Shown here one piece after another: positions 25,161 to 33,351 of a stretch of 36,804 nt of DNA. Every line of letters begins with the position of its first letter. Within the stretch, counting starts at the first letter, position 1. This DNA is from Candidatus Omnitrophota bacterium. GTDB lineage: Bacteria; Omnitrophota; Gorgyraeia; Gygaellales; JAMWCP01. The notes beneath the pieces are model-generated. The model did not search any database, had not been told where the DNA came from, and saw only the letters and a list, made by a program, of their open reading frames with translations. The stretch is from positions 1-36,804 of the forward strand of contig JAMWCP010000005.1 of NCBI GenBank assembly GCA_023819665.1. Reading direction: 5' to 3'. The position numbers and the translations under genes were made by a program.

Positions 25161-26014
25161 GAATAATAATTGTAGGAGCAAATGGTCAATTAGGAAGTGA
25201 TTTAAGTTTAATTTTATCAAAATATAATCCCATCTGTCTCACTCACAAACATATAGAGGTATCAGATGTACAAAGTGTAAAAAAAATTTTTAAAAAATAC
25301 CAACCACAAATTCTTATTAATACCTCGGCTTTTCATAACGTAGCTTTATGCGAAAAACTACCTGAAGAAGCATTCCGTATAAACTTTATAGGAGTAAAAA
25401 ATTTAGCAGAAAATGCTCTTTTATATAATACTACTCTGGTTCATATCAGCACAAACTATGTTTTTGATGGTAATAAAAAAAGACCCTATATAGAAGAAGA
25501 TATACCTTCTCCTATAAATACATATGGGATAAGCAAATTAGCCGGAGAATATGTTATTCGTTATATGCTAAAAAAATACTTTATCGTCCGTACTTCTGCA
25601 CTCTTTGGAACTCATCTATGTCGAGCAAAAGGTACAAACTTTGTAGAAACGATATTAAAATTACATAAAGAAAATAAAAAGATCAAGGTAGTCAATGATG
25701 AATTTACTTCACCTACATATAGTTTAGACTTAGCGAAGCAGATCAGTGTCATAATTAAAACTTCTTACTACGGTATATTTCATGCTTCAAACCATGGCTT
25801 TTGTTCTTGGTATAATTTTGCCCAGACTATTTTTGAAATTTTAGGAATAAAGAAAAAAGTAATTCCTGTCAAAGCAGAAAATTTCCATCCTGAGTTAAAA
25901 AGGCCTGCCTTTTCCGCTCTAGAAAATAGACGGCTCAAAGAATTAGGTTTGGATCAGATGCGCTTTTGGAAAGATGCGTTGAGAGAATATCTTAAAAATA
26001 AAGGTTATTTATAA
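25157..26014 (+). CDS. rmlD: dTDP-4-dehydrorhamnose reductase
   Basis: Last step of dTDP-L-rhamnose synthesis, NAD(P)H-dependent; 285 residues. N-terminal Rossmann loop [16 protein letters not shown], the VSDVQSVKKIFKKYQPQILINTSAFHNVALCEKLPEEAFRINF block (family pattern N-x-A-x(2)-x-V-x(2)-x-E-x(6)-A-x(3)-N), STNYVFDGNKKRPYIEED, the YxxxK pair in TYGISKLAGEYVI, and FTSPTYSLDLAKQI near residue 190 as in RmlD. It overlaps the rmlC-like gene by 4 bases and ends the sugar cluster; the next gene has its own promoter. Confidence 0.92.
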   Translation: MRIIIVGANGQLGSDLSLILSKYNPICLTHKHIEVSDVQSVKKIFKKYQPQILINTSAFHNVALCEKLPEEAFRINFIGVKNLAENALLYNTTLVHISTNYVFDGNKKRPYIEEDIPSPINTYGISKLAGEYVIRYMLKKYFIVRTSALFGTHLCRAKGTNFVETILKLHKENKKIKVVNDEFTSPTYSLDLAKQISVIIKTSYYGIFHASNHGFCSWYNFAQTIFEILGIKKKVIPVKAENFHPELKRPAFSALENRRLKELGLDQMRFWKDALREYLKNKGYL

Positions 26015-26050
26015 AATTTAGCGAATTAGATCTGAAAAAGGGAATAACTT

Positions 26051-26078
26051 TTGACAATATCTAAAATAATGTTATAAT
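26051..26078 (+). promoter_or_regulatory. Strong sigma70-type promoter of rpsU and the downstream gene run
   Basis: TTGACA (26051-26056), 16-base spacer, TATAAT (26073-26078): both hexamers match consensus. It lies in the 97-base gap after rmlD, 34 bases upstream of the rpsU start, and is the last clear promoter before the end of the window. Confidence 0.8.
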
Positions 26079-26111
26079 TTAATTTAATCAAACCAAAGGG
26101 AAGGTGATAAT

Positions 26112-26261
26112 ATGGCAGAGGTTATAGTAAAAAAAGACGAATCTTTTGAGTCCGCCTTGCGACGCTTTAAAAAAAAGATTGAACAAGAAGGGATACTTAA
26201 AGAAGTAAAAGAACGTAAATACTATACAAAACCTCGAGAACGTAAAAAAAGCAGAAGATAG
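26112..26261 (+). CDS. rpsU: 30S ribosomal protein S21
   Basis: A 49-residue basic protein missed by the track because of length: MAEVIVKKDESFESALRRFKKKIEQEGILKEV followed by KERKYYTKPRERKKSRR. This is the S21 pattern: a beta start, ESFESALRRFKKK, then a basic helix ending in a K/R-rich tail. It is a component of the small ribosomal subunit near the anti-Shine-Dalgarno region. The ribosome-binding site GGGAAGGTGAT before ATG 26112 is strong. It is shorter than the 71-residue E. coli S21, as in many bacteria. It heads the long downstream run and has a consensus promoter. Confidence 0.95.
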   Translation: MAEVIVKKDESFESALRRFKKKIEQEGILKEVKERKYYTKPRERKKSRR

Positions 26262-26265
26262 ATCT

Positions 26266-27189
26266 ATGGGGTTAGCTATATCTACTGCTTGGAATTCTTT
26301 AAAAAGCAATAGCGGAGATAAGATAATTCGTGAGATAAAAAAATTAGGTTTTGAGGAAGTAGAGCTCAATTTCAATCTCACTTCTTTAATGATCAAAGAT
26401 ATATTTTATCTATCCGAAAGTTCATATATAAAGATAGTTAGCGTTCATAACTTTTGCCCTATACCGAAAGGATTATCTCGTCTTCGGGTATTGCCTGACT
26501 ATTATTCGATATCTTCTCCTGATGAAGATGAAAGAAAACTTGCTATTCATTTTACAAAACGAAGTATTGATACCGCCTATAAATTCAGAGCAAAAGCAGT
26601 AGTTCTGCACTGTGGGAGAAGCAAAGGTGTTGATCCTACAAAAAAGTTAATCGATTTATATCGTAAAGGATTAAAAGGTTCTCCTTATTATAGAAGACTT
26701 AAAGAAAAAATGTTAACCCACAGAGAGTCTATACATAAGACATTCTTTAAGAATACCTTACATAGCCTTGAGATACTCAATAAATATGCCCAAAAGAGAG
26801 ATATAATTTTAGGTATAGAAAATCGTTTTTATTTTTTTGAAATACCATCATTTGAGGAGATAGGGATAATTCTCAAAAAATTTTACGGTTCAAAAATATT
26901 TTATTGGCATGACACCGGGCATGCACAATTACAAGAAAACCTTGGTTTAACAAAACATATAGATTTTCTTTCTTCCTATTCAGAATATATGTGTGGTATC
27001 CATATTCATGATATAAAAAATGCAGACGACCATAAAGCTCCTTTACAAGGTGAAATTGATTTTAATATACTTTATCCATATATTAAACAGGAGACTTTAA
27101 AAATAATGGAAGTGCATATGTCTTCTAAAGAGAAAGATATCATTGATGCAAAAGTATACTTAAAAACAATATTGAATGGAAAACTTTAA
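26266..27189 (+). CDS. Sugar phosphate isomerase/epimerase family TIM-barrel protein (AP endonuclease 2 fold)
   Basis: 307-residue protein of the xylose isomerase-like TIM-barrel superfamily. Candidate metal ligands occur in the usual order: AVVLHCGRSKG (~108), ILGIENRFYFFE (~185), FYWHDTGHAQLQE (~214), YMCGIHIHDIKNADDHKAPLQGEIDF (~240-265) and LKIMEVHMSSKE (~285). GIHIHD and DHKAPLQGEIDF resemble both sugar isomerases and endonuclease IV-type proteins; the lack of the full Nfo motif set makes a DNA-repair role less likely. The substrate is unknown. It starts 4 bases after rpsU and overlaps the MEMO1-like gene by 14 bases. Confidence 0.85.
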   Translation: MGLAISTAWNSLKSNSGDKIIREIKKLGFEEVELNFNLTSLMIKDIFYLSESSYIKIVSVHNFCPIPKGLSRLRVLPDYYSISSPDEDERKLAIHFTKRSIDTAYKFRAKAVVLHCGRSKGVDPTKKLIDLYRKGLKGSPYYRRLKEKMLTHRESIHKTFFKNTLHSLEILNKYAQKRDIILGIENRFYFFEIPSFEEIGIILKKFYGSKIFYWHDTGHAQLQENLGLTKHIDFLSSYSEYMCGIHIHDIKNADDHKAPLQGEIDFNILYPYIKQETLKIMEVHMSSKEKDIIDAKVYLKTILNGKL

Positions 27190-27997
27190 AATAAGAAAAT
27201 CAGCGGTAGCGGGTCAATTTTATCCTGCAGAAGTTCACAAATTAAAAAGTATAATTGAACAATCTGTTATTAGAGATGCTGCAAGAAGAGAGGTTATTGC
27301 CTGTATATTGCCACATGCGGGTTATATCTATTCCGGCAGAGTAGCGATAGAAACAGTCTCATATATAAAAGTAAAAGAAAGGGTAATTATTTTAGGACCT
27401 AATCACACCGGGATAGGAAAACCCTTTGGCGTTATGTCAGAAGGAAGATGGCAGATGCCTTTTGGAGATATAGAGATAGATTCGAATTTAGCAAAATTAC
27501 TTCTGGAAAAATGTAATAATTTAGAAGAAGATGTTATCTCTCATTTATATGAACACTCACTGGAAGTGGAATTACCAATTTTACATTATTTCAAAGATGA
27601 TTTCAAATTTGTTCCTATTACTGTGATGAGTAATGATATTGAAGCTTATAAAAAAAATGGTAAAGATATAGCAAAAATAATTAAAGAATTAAATCTACAA
27701 TCTCAAGTATTAATGGTTGCCAGTACAGATATGACTCATTATGAATCCCAAAATTCTGCCGAAAAGAAAGACTATCAAGCAATTGAGGCAATTCTAGCAC
27801 TGGATGAAGATAAACTTTTAGAAAGAGTTGAACATTATAATATTTCTATGTGTGGTTATGGACCAGTAGCGATAGCTTTATCCTATGCTAAAAATCTTGG
27901 TGCAAAAAAAGCAGAATTAATAAAATATCAAACGAGTGGTGATGTAACCAAAGATTATACTTCAGTAGTAGGTTATGCAGGTATAATTATTTATTAG
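27176..27997 (+). CDS. MEMO1 family protein (AmmeMemoRadiSam system protein B)
   Basis: 273 residues matching the MEMO1 fold: RKSAVAGQFYPAEVHKLKSII at the N-terminus, CILPHAGYIYSGRVAIETV (~43-61), VIILGPNHTGIGKPFGVM (~70-87), LYEHSLEVELPILHYF (~122-137), LMVASTDMTHYES (~180-192) and ISMCGYGPVAIAL (~222-234). The conserved His, Asp and Cys residues line a metal-binding pocket related to extradiol dioxygenases. The bacterial role is unknown; it often accompanies an AMMECR1 protein and a radical SAM enzyme, neither of which is in this window, so the named three-part system cannot be confirmed here. Confidence 0.9.
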   Translation: MENFKIRKSAVAGQFYPAEVHKLKSIIEQSVIRDAARREVIACILPHAGYIYSGRVAIETVSYIKVKERVIILGPNHTGIGKPFGVMSEGRWQMPFGDIEIDSNLAKLLLEKCNNLEEDVISHLYEHSLEVELPILHYFKDDFKFVPITVMSNDIEAYKKNGKDIAKIIKELNLQSQVLMVASTDMTHYESQNSAEKKDYQAIEAILALDEDKLLERVEHYNISMCGYGPVAIALSYAKNLGAKKAELIKYQTSGDVTKDYTSVVGYAGIIIY

Positions 27998-27999
27998 TT

Positions 28000-28308
28000 A
28001 TGGAAGAAAAATATACGGATGATAATTACAAGAAAAAAATAGAAGGCGATTCTTCTCAGGAAGAACCTAGTTTCTCTTTTTTTATTACTTCTTTAGGCCT
28101 CCAGGCATCTATCGCACTTGGCAATATTCCTAATCCTATTACTAATTGTAAAGATGAGAATATAAAACAGGCTCGTCTTTTAATTGATACACTTGCAATT
28201 TTAAAAGAAAAGACTAAAGGTAATCTATCTTTAGAAGAAGAAAATCTTTTAAATAACTTACTTTATGAATTAAGAATTCAGTATATAAATAAAACGAAAA
28301 AGATATAA
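28000..28308 (+). CDS. DUF1844 family protein
   Basis: 102-residue cytosolic protein of unknown function. The family core is clear: PSFSFFITSLGLQASIALG, then a short linker, ENIKQARLLIDTLAILKEKTKGNLSLEEENLLNNLLYELRIQYI. The N-terminal ~20 residues are hydrophilic and variable (MEEKYTDDNYKKKIEGDSSQE). Such proteins occur in many deep-branching diderm lineages and are not experimentally characterised as far as I know. It lies 2 bases after the MEMO1-like gene and 15 bases before the Trm112-like gene. Confidence 0.85.
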   Translation: MEEKYTDDNYKKKIEGDSSQEEPSFSFFITSLGLQASIALGNIPNPITNCKDENIKQARLLIDTLAILKEKTKGNLSLEEENLLNNLLYELRIQYINKTKKI

Positions 28309-28323
28309 AATGGAAGGTGAAGT

Positions 28324-28479
28324 ATGATAGACAAAGAACTTTTAGATATTCTTGCTTGTCCTGCCTGTAAATCAGATATAGAATTAAAAGAAAATAAGCT
28401 TGTCTGTAAAGGTTGTGGTAGAAAATATCCTATAAGAGATGGTATACCTATAATGCTTATAAATGAAGCGGAGAAATAA
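28324..28479 (+). CDS. Trm112/UPF0434 family small zinc-ribbon protein
   Basis: 51-residue ORF, below the track cutoff: MIDKELLDILACPACKSDIEL, then KLVCKGCGRKYPIRDGIPIML. The pair CPAC and CKGC forms a zinc-ribbon-like four-cysteine set, and LLDILACP...YPIRDGIPIML is the signature of the Trm112/YcaR family, which in other organisms activates methyltransferases or acts as a small cofactor protein. The partner is unknown. GGAAGGTGA precedes the ATG. It overlaps aroQ by 17 bases. Confidence 0.92.
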   Translation: MIDKELLDILACPACKSDIELKENKLVCKGCGRKYPIRDGIPIMLINEAEK

Positions 28480-28927
28480 AATAAAAATACTCGTTATCCA
28501 TGGACCAAATCTTAATCTGTTAGGCAAAAGAGAACCTCATATATATGGAGTGGCTACCCTCTCTAATATAAATACCGCCTTAAAAAAATTAGCAGAGAAA
28601 GAAAAGATCTATCTTAAGATAATCCAATCAAACTATGAGGGCAAAATTATAGAAGCTATTCATAATGCTGCTAAAGATAAATTTCACGGGATCATAATAA
28701 ATCCTGCCGCTTATACTCACACTAGTATAGCCATTAGAGATGCTCTATCATCAGTAAATTTACCCACTATAGAAGTCCATCTTTCCAATATATATTGCCG
28801 AGAAGAATTCAGGAGATATTCCCTAATCAGCGCTGTAGCTATAGGCCAGATATGTGGTTTTGGTCCCAATAGTTATCTCTTAGGTTTAAAAGCTATTCTT
28901 GACCTATTACGTAAAAATAAAGAATAG
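28463..28927 (+). CDS. aroQ: 3-dehydroquinate dehydratase, type II
   Basis: Third step of the shikimate pathway, making 3-dehydroshikimate. 154 residues, normal for the dodecameric type II enzyme. Visible: LVIHGPNLNLLGKREPHIYG (Asn18, Arg23 and catalytic Tyr28), the IIQSNYEGKIIEAIHNA segment, IIINPAAYTHTSIAIRDAL (substrate-binding Asn and His), and VEVHLSNIYCREEFRRYSLIS with the catalytic His. It starts within the Trm112-like gene and is 3 bases before the aminopeptidase gene. The aroQ-pepP/Q-efp-accB-accC order is a known conserved bacterial arrangement. Confidence 0.97.
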   Translation: MKRRNKIKILVIHGPNLNLLGKREPHIYGVATLSNINTALKKLAEKEKIYLKIIQSNYEGKIIEAIHNAAKDKFHGIIINPAAYTHTSIAIRDALSSVNLPTIEVHLSNIYCREEFRRYSLISAVAIGQICGFGPNSYLLGLKAILDLLRKNKE

Positions 28928-28930
28928 ATT

Positions 28931-30019
28931 ATGCTTCTAACTAACTATCATTCATTGCGTTTAGAAAATCTCAATAAAAAATTGTCTAACTTAAATTTGG
29001 ATGGATTTTTTGTTTGCAATCAATCCAATATAACTTATCTTACAGGTTTCAATAGCAGAGAATCCTATCTTCTTATAAGTAAAAAAAACAATATTTTTAT
29101 TACTGATTTTCGCTACTGGGAAGAAACAAAACAGTATATAAAAGATTTTAAATTTTTTTCTTTAAAAAAATTAAAGGAACATATCTCTAATACAATAATT
29201 GCTCTATCTAAGCGGTTGAAGATAAAAAGATTAGGATTTGAAGCTAATTATATCTCTTATGCCACATATAAAAAAATAAAAAATAATTTGCCTTCATATA
29301 CTGACTTTGTCCCTACTTATGATGTTATAGAATCTATAAGAGAAATAAAATCTGATATGGAGATTGATAAAATAAGAAAGTCAGTTGAGATCAATATCCA
29401 AACATTTCATTATGCCAAAAAGATTATTAAAGTGGGTTTAAAAGAAATAGAGATTGCTAAAAAATTAGAAAATTTCATGAAGAATAAAGGAGGCAAACCT
29501 GCTTTTGAGATTATTGTAGCGGCTGGCGCAAATTCTTCCTTCCCCCATCATATAAGCAGCAAGTACAGACTAAAAAAAAATGATGTAATACTTATCGATA
29601 TGGGAGTAGATTTTGAAGGTTATAAATCTGACTTGACAAGGATTTTCTTTTTAGGTAAAATACCTTTTATTGTTAAAAAAATTTACTGTAGTGTGATTAA
29701 TGCACAAAAGCTTGCCTTAGAAATTATAAAGACACAAGTATCTATAAATAAAATAGATAAGAGTGCACGTAATTATATTAAAGAAAGCGGATGGGGTAAA
29801 TATTTTGGTCATGCTTTAGGACATGGAATAGGTTTAGATGTACACGAGAAGCCATATATTTCTTCAAAAAATAAAGATACTATAAAAAGAGGGATGGTCT
29901 TTACTATAGAACCGGCGGTTTATCTACCAAAAAAATTTGGCATCCGAATAGAAGATATGGTCCTCTTTAAAGGAAAAGAAGTGGAGGTTTTAAGTGCCGC
30001 TCTCGATAAATCAACTTAA
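28931..30019 (+). CDS. Xaa-Pro aminopeptidase/dipeptidase, M24 family
   Basis: Cytosolic metallopeptidase with 'pita-bread' fold, cleaving proline-containing peptides. 362 residues: an N-terminal creatinase-like domain (~1-130; GFFVCNQSNITYLTGFNSRESYLLI) and a catalytic domain. The five metal ligands are visible: two Asp in LIDMGVDFEGYKSDLTRIF, His in GHALGHGIGLDVHE, Glu in TIEPAVYLPKKFGIRIED and the final Glu in RIEDM. PepP versus PepQ cannot be decided by eye. It lies between aroQ and efp, a common gene neighbourhood; the efp start lies 26 bases inside its 3' end. Confidence 0.95.
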   Translation: MLLTNYHSLRLENLNKKLSNLNLDGFFVCNQSNITYLTGFNSRESYLLISKKNNIFITDFRYWEETKQYIKDFKFFSLKKLKEHISNTIIALSKRLKIKRLGFEANYISYATYKKIKNNLPSYTDFVPTYDVIESIREIKSDMEIDKIRKSVEINIQTFHYAKKIIKVGLKEIEIAKKLENFMKNKGGKPAFEIIVAAGANSSFPHHISSKYRLKKNDVILIDMGVDFEGYKSDLTRIFFLGKIPFIVKKIYCSVINAQKLALEIIKTQVSINKIDKSARNYIKESGWGKYFGHALGHGIGLDVHEKPYISSKNKDTIKRGMVFTIEPAVYLPKKFGIRIEDMVLFKGKEVEVLSAALDKST

Positions 30020-30560
30020 AACAGGTTTAACTATACTATTAGATAATACGGTCTATCAGATAATAGAAGTAGAACATGTAAAACCGGGTAAAGGTGCTGC
30101 TTTTGTTCGTACAAAATTAAAAAATTTTAAAAATGGTACTCTTATTGAGCGTACCTTTAAAGGTGATGATAAAATAAATGAAGCTTTTATAGAAGAAATA
30201 AAATTGCAATATCTTTATAAAAGCGAAGATATATATCATTTTATTAATCATAACACCTTTGAAGAAATTAGCTTATCTGAACAAATATTAGGAGAAAAGG
30301 TACATTTTTTGAAGGATAACTTAGAGGTAACTGCTATGCTCTATAAAGGAGAAGTGTTGAATATAAATTTACCTAATTTTATCGAGCTGGAAGTAGTTTA
30401 TACAGAAGAAGGAATAAAAGGGGATACGGTCAAAGCCGGTAACAAATCAGCTACTTTAGAAACAGGATTAGTTATAGAGGTACCCCTGTTTATCAAAAAA
30501 GGAGATATAATTAAAGTAGACACCCGGACAAAGGAATATATTGAGAGAATAAGTACTTAA
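29994..30560 (+). CDS. efp: Elongation factor P
   Basis: Relieves ribosome stalling at polyproline stretches. 188 residues in three beta-barrel domains. N-terminal KOW-like domain with VYQIIEVEHVKPGKGAAFVRTKLKN, where Lys33 at the tip of the PGKG loop is the usual site of post-translational modification; middle domain TFKGDDKINEAFIEEIKLQYLY; C-terminal OB domain ending with GDTVKAGNKSATLETGLVIEVPLFIKKGDIIKVDTRTKEYIER, the EF-P signature. The start is GTG, with GGAGG upstream inside the preceding gene. Two residue features matter: polyPro-rich EtfB segments (two PPQ) are among possible EF-P clients only if longer runs exist, so no direct link is claimed. Confidence 0.97.
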   Translation: MPLSINQLKTGLTILLDNTVYQIIEVEHVKPGKGAAFVRTKLKNFKNGTLIERTFKGDDKINEAFIEEIKLQYLYKSEDIYHFINHNTFEEISLSEQILGEKVHFLKDNLEVTAMLYKGEVLNINLPNFIELEVVYTEEGIKGDTVKAGNKSATLETGLVIEVPLFIKKGDIIKVDTRTKEYIERIST

Positions 30561-30574
30561 ATTTGGGAGAATAT

Positions 30575-31021
30575 ATGAATATAAAAGAGATAAAAGAGAT
30601 GATTAATTTGATGAATGAAAATAACTTAACAGAATTAGAAATAGAGAGAGAAGGAATGCGTATTAAAATTAAAAAATCAGCAGCTAACGAAATTATCTCT
30701 TCTGTTATTACTGATAAACCATCCCAAAAATTACCTATCAAGTTACAGGAGGAATCTACGCTTCCCCCGTCTGTCATTAATACTATTGAAATAAAATCTC
30801 CTATGGTAGGTACATTTTATCGTGCTCCTTCACCAGAAGCGCCTCCTTATGTAGAAATAGGAAGCATAATTGAACCCGGTCAGGTAATCTGTATTATTGA
30901 AGCAATGAAACTGATGAATGAAATAAAATCTGAAATAAAAGGTAAAATTGTTGAAATTCTAGTAGAGAATGCTGAACCTGTAGAATTCGGCCAGCCTTTA
31001 TTTTTAGTCGAACCTCTATAA
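30575..31021 (+). CDS. accB: Acetyl-CoA carboxylase biotin carboxyl carrier protein
   Basis: Carries the biotin of acetyl-CoA carboxylase, first step of fatty-acid synthesis. The track begins at a TTG (30563); ATG 30575 with GGGAGA just ahead gives the usual N-terminus [27 protein letters not shown] and 148 residues. Residues ~35-70 are a Pro-rich linker ([17 protein letters not shown]); 72-148 form the biotinyl domain, with Lys112 in EAMKLMNE as biotinylation site and a protruding 'thumb' ([15 protein letters not shown]) typical of AccB. accC follows after 11 bases. Confidence 0.97.
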   Translation: MNIKEIKEMINLMNENNLTELEIEREGMRIKIKKSAANEIISSVITDKPSQKLPIKLQEESTLPPSVINTIEIKSPMVGTFYRAPSPEAPPYVEIGSIIEPGQVICIIEAMKLMNEIKSEIKGKIVEILVENAEPVEFGQPLFLVEPL

Positions 31022-31032
31022 AAATCAGTAAC

Positions 31033-32382
31033 ATGTTTTCTAAAATTCTTATTGCTAATCGAGGAGAAATTGCCTTAAGAATTATACGTGCTTGTAAAGA
31101 ATTAGGTATCCGTACTGTAGCAGTTTATTCTGAAGCAGATAGAGAGTCTCTACATGTACAGATGGCTGATGAAGCCATCTGTATTGGAAAAGCTCCTAGT
31201 TCGGAAAGTTATTTAAATATACCTGCTATTATCAGTGCTGCAGAAATAACCGATGTAGAAGCTATTCATCCGGGGTATGGATTTTTAGCAGAAAATGCGC
31301 ATTTTGCAGAAATCTGTGAATCGTGTAAGATTAATTTTATTGGTCCAACCCCTGAAAATATAAAATCTATGGGTGATAAAATGAATGCGCGTCAGTTGAT
31401 GCAAAAGATTGGTCTACCTTTAATACCCGGTAGCACATCTATAGTAAAAAATAAAGAAGAGGCAATAAAGATATCCAAGCGCATAGGTTATCCGGTAATT
31501 ATAAAAGCAGTTAGCGGGGGAGGGGGTAAAGGAATGCGGATATGCCACAATGATATAAGCTTAATTTCAAATTTTATAATTGCCCAACAAGAAGCAGAAA
31601 AAAATTTTGGAAATCGCGATATTTATATAGAAAAATATATAGAAAATCCACGGCATATCGAAATTCAGATTTTAGCGGACAAATATGGTCATATTATTCA
31701 CTTAGGAGAAAGAGAATGTAGTATACAACGCAGACATCAGAAATTATTAGAAGAATCCCCTTCATGTGTGGTAGATACAAAAATGCGCAAACGATTAGGT
31801 GAACTTTGTATAAGGGCAGCCAAATTTATAAACTATGTAAGTGCAGGAACATTAGAATTTCTTTTGGATAAAGATAATAATTTTTATTTTATGGAAATGA
31901 ATACACGTATTCAGGTAGAACACCCTGTAACCGAAGCGGTTACGGGAATAGATCTTATAAAAGAGCAGATCCGTATTGCCGCAGGAGAGAAACTTTCCTA
32001 CAAACAGGAAGATATTCAAATAAAAGGTAGCGCTATTGAATGTCGTATTGCCGCTGAAGATTTTGAAAATGATTTTATGCCTTCAGCAGGCACAATAGAA
32101 TACTTAAATTTACCTGCTGGCCCTCGGGTAAGAGTAGATACATATATTTATCAGGGTTATAAAATTCCTCCTTATTACGATTCTTTGCTTGCTAAGATAA
32201 TCGTGCATGGTAAAGATCGTCCAGAAGCTTTAAGAATTATGGAAAGGGCCCTTTCAGAATTCATCATTGAGCCTATAAAAACTACCATAAATTTTCATCG
32301 TAATTTATTAAAAAATCCATTATTCTTAAAAGGACAGTTTTCTACCCATTTTGTAGATGATATACTTGCAAAAAAAGACTAA
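31033..32382 (+). CDS. accC: Acetyl-CoA carboxylase biotin carboxylase subunit
   Basis: ATP-dependent carboxylation of the biotin on AccB. 449 residues, typical length. ATP-grasp enzyme: [41 protein letters not shown] (~76-91), [16 protein letters not shown] (glycine-rich lid, ~155-170), [17 protein letters not shown] (~199-215), [22 protein letters not shown] (~226-247), and [21 protein letters not shown] (~287-307). The C-terminal domain includes [10 protein letters not shown] and [13 protein letters not shown]. The carboxyltransferase subunits are not in the window. Confidence 0.98.
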   Translation: MFSKILIANRGEIALRIIRACKELGIRTVAVYSEADRESLHVQMADEAICIGKAPSSESYLNIPAIISAAEITDVEAIHPGYGFLAENAHFAEICESCKINFIGPTPENIKSMGDKMNARQLMQKIGLPLIPGSTSIVKNKEEAIKISKRIGYPVIIKAVSGGGGKGMRICHNDISLISNFIIAQQEAEKNFGNRDIYIEKYIENPRHIEIQILADKYGHIIHLGERECSIQRRHQKLLEESPSCVVDTKMRKRLGELCIRAAKFINYVSAGTLEFLLDKDNNFYFMEMNTRIQVEHPVTEAVTGIDLIKEQIRIAAGEKLSYKQEDIQIKGSAIECRIAAEDFENDFMPSAGTIEYLNLPAGPRVRVDTYIYQGYKIPPYYDSLLAKIIVHGKDRPEALRIMERALSEFIIEPIKTTINFHRNLLKNPLFLKGQFSTHFVDDILAKKD

Positions 32383-32390
32383 CTAATAAG

Positions 32391-32735
32391 ATGTATAAAG
32401 AACAAACTGATACTTCATTAGGTTATGTGCAGATAGATAAGAAGGTTATATCCTCTATTGCTTCTATATCAACATTAGAAACTGAAGGGGTAAGTAGGCT
32501 AGCAAGTAGATTTGTTTTTGGGATTCCGGAAGTAATCAGTACTATAAAAGTCAATATTTATAAAAATGGAGAGATCGGTTTAAATGTACCTATTGTAGTT
32601 AAATATGGATATAATATTCCTGACGTAGCTTATAAAGTCCAGGAAAATATTCAACTTGCCTTAGAAAAAATGACAAATATGAGCGTAAAATATATTAATA
32701 TAATTGTCAAAAGTGTAGAAAGGAGTAAAACATGA
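32391..32735 (+). CDS. Asp23/Gls24 family envelope stress protein
   Basis: 114 residues of the Asp23/Gls24 fold: SLGYVQIDKKVISSIASISTLETEGVSRLA, then ISTIKVNIYKNGEIGLNVPIVVKYGYNIPDVAYKVQENIQLALEKMTNMSVKYINIIVKSV. The family is best studied in Firmicutes, where Asp23 is held at the membrane by AmaP; both are linked to envelope stress. It directly follows accC (8 bases) and overlaps amaP by 4 bases. In other bacteria a gene of this family also often follows accBC. Confidence 0.92.
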   Translation: MYKEQTDTSLGYVQIDKKVISSIASISTLETEGVSRLASRFVFGIPEVISTIKVNIYKNGEIGLNVPIVVKYGYNIPDVAYKVQENIQLALEKMTNMSVKYINIIVKSVERSKT

Positions 32736-33328
32736 GATTTTTTACAGTATTAGGAATAATTTTTTATACAACAGTTTTGTCGTTAATAGGTCTTATCCTT
32801 ATTATTGTTTCTCTAAATTGGATTTCTATAGAAACAATAAATACATGGTTACAGTATTTCTATACAGGTATTCAAGTGAAATTTATTTTAGGTTCTATAG
32901 GTGTATTGCTTATCCTTATAAGCATATCTTTTGCGCAACTTATCTTAGGAAAAATTCAGAAAGAAAGAACCATTGCTTTTTCTAATCCTTCAGGAGAAAT
33001 AACTATCTCTCTTTCTGCAGTAGAAGATCTAATCGGACGAATAATCCGCACGCTTACAGAAATAAAAGATGTCAAACCTAATGTAATTGCTACCAAAAAA
33101 GGCATAGAGATAGATTTAAGAATATCTTTAAAAACAGAACTAAATATACCAGAATTTACTGCACATCTGCAGGAAATGGTAAGAAGTAAAATGGAAGAAA
33201 TATTAGGAATAGAAGAACCCATAATTATAAAGATCCATGTGATAAAATTTTCTCCACATGAAGAAAAAATAGAAGATAAAAAGCCAGAAACGCCGTCTGT
33301 TCCCTTTGTAGGATATAGAAAAATTTAA
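32732..33328 (+). CDS. amaP: AmaP-like membrane anchor for Asp23
   Basis: 198-residue membrane protein: two hydrophobic helices at ~6-30 and ~48-72 in a hairpin, then a cytosolic domain (AFSNPSGEITISLSAVEDLIGRIIRTLTEIKDVKPNVIATKKGIEIDLRISL) resembling the Asp23 domain itself. This is the architecture of the alkaline shock response membrane anchor AmaP. The start overlaps the Asp23-like gene by 4 bases (ATGA), strongly supporting a partner pair. The last ~25 residues are charged (HEEKIEDKKPETPS). Membrane tethering of Asp23 is known in Firmicutes; here it is inferred. Confidence 0.85.
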   Translation: MRFFTVLGIIFYTTVLSLIGLILIIVSLNWISIETINTWLQYFYTGIQVKFILGSIGVLLILISISFAQLILGKIQKERTIAFSNPSGEITISLSAVEDLIGRIIRTLTEIKDVKPNVIATKKGIEIDLRISLKTELNIPEFTAHLQEMVRSKMEEILGIEEPIIIKIHVIKFSPHEEKIEDKKPETPSVPFVGYRKI

Positions 33329-33351
33329 TTTTTTAAAAAAGAGGAGGTATT

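Noticed and set aside
26266-27189. Endonuclease IV (Nfo) DNA-repair role for the TIM-barrel protein
   Set aside because: Only general metal-binding patterns of the superfamily are present; the full Nfo motif set is not recognisable.
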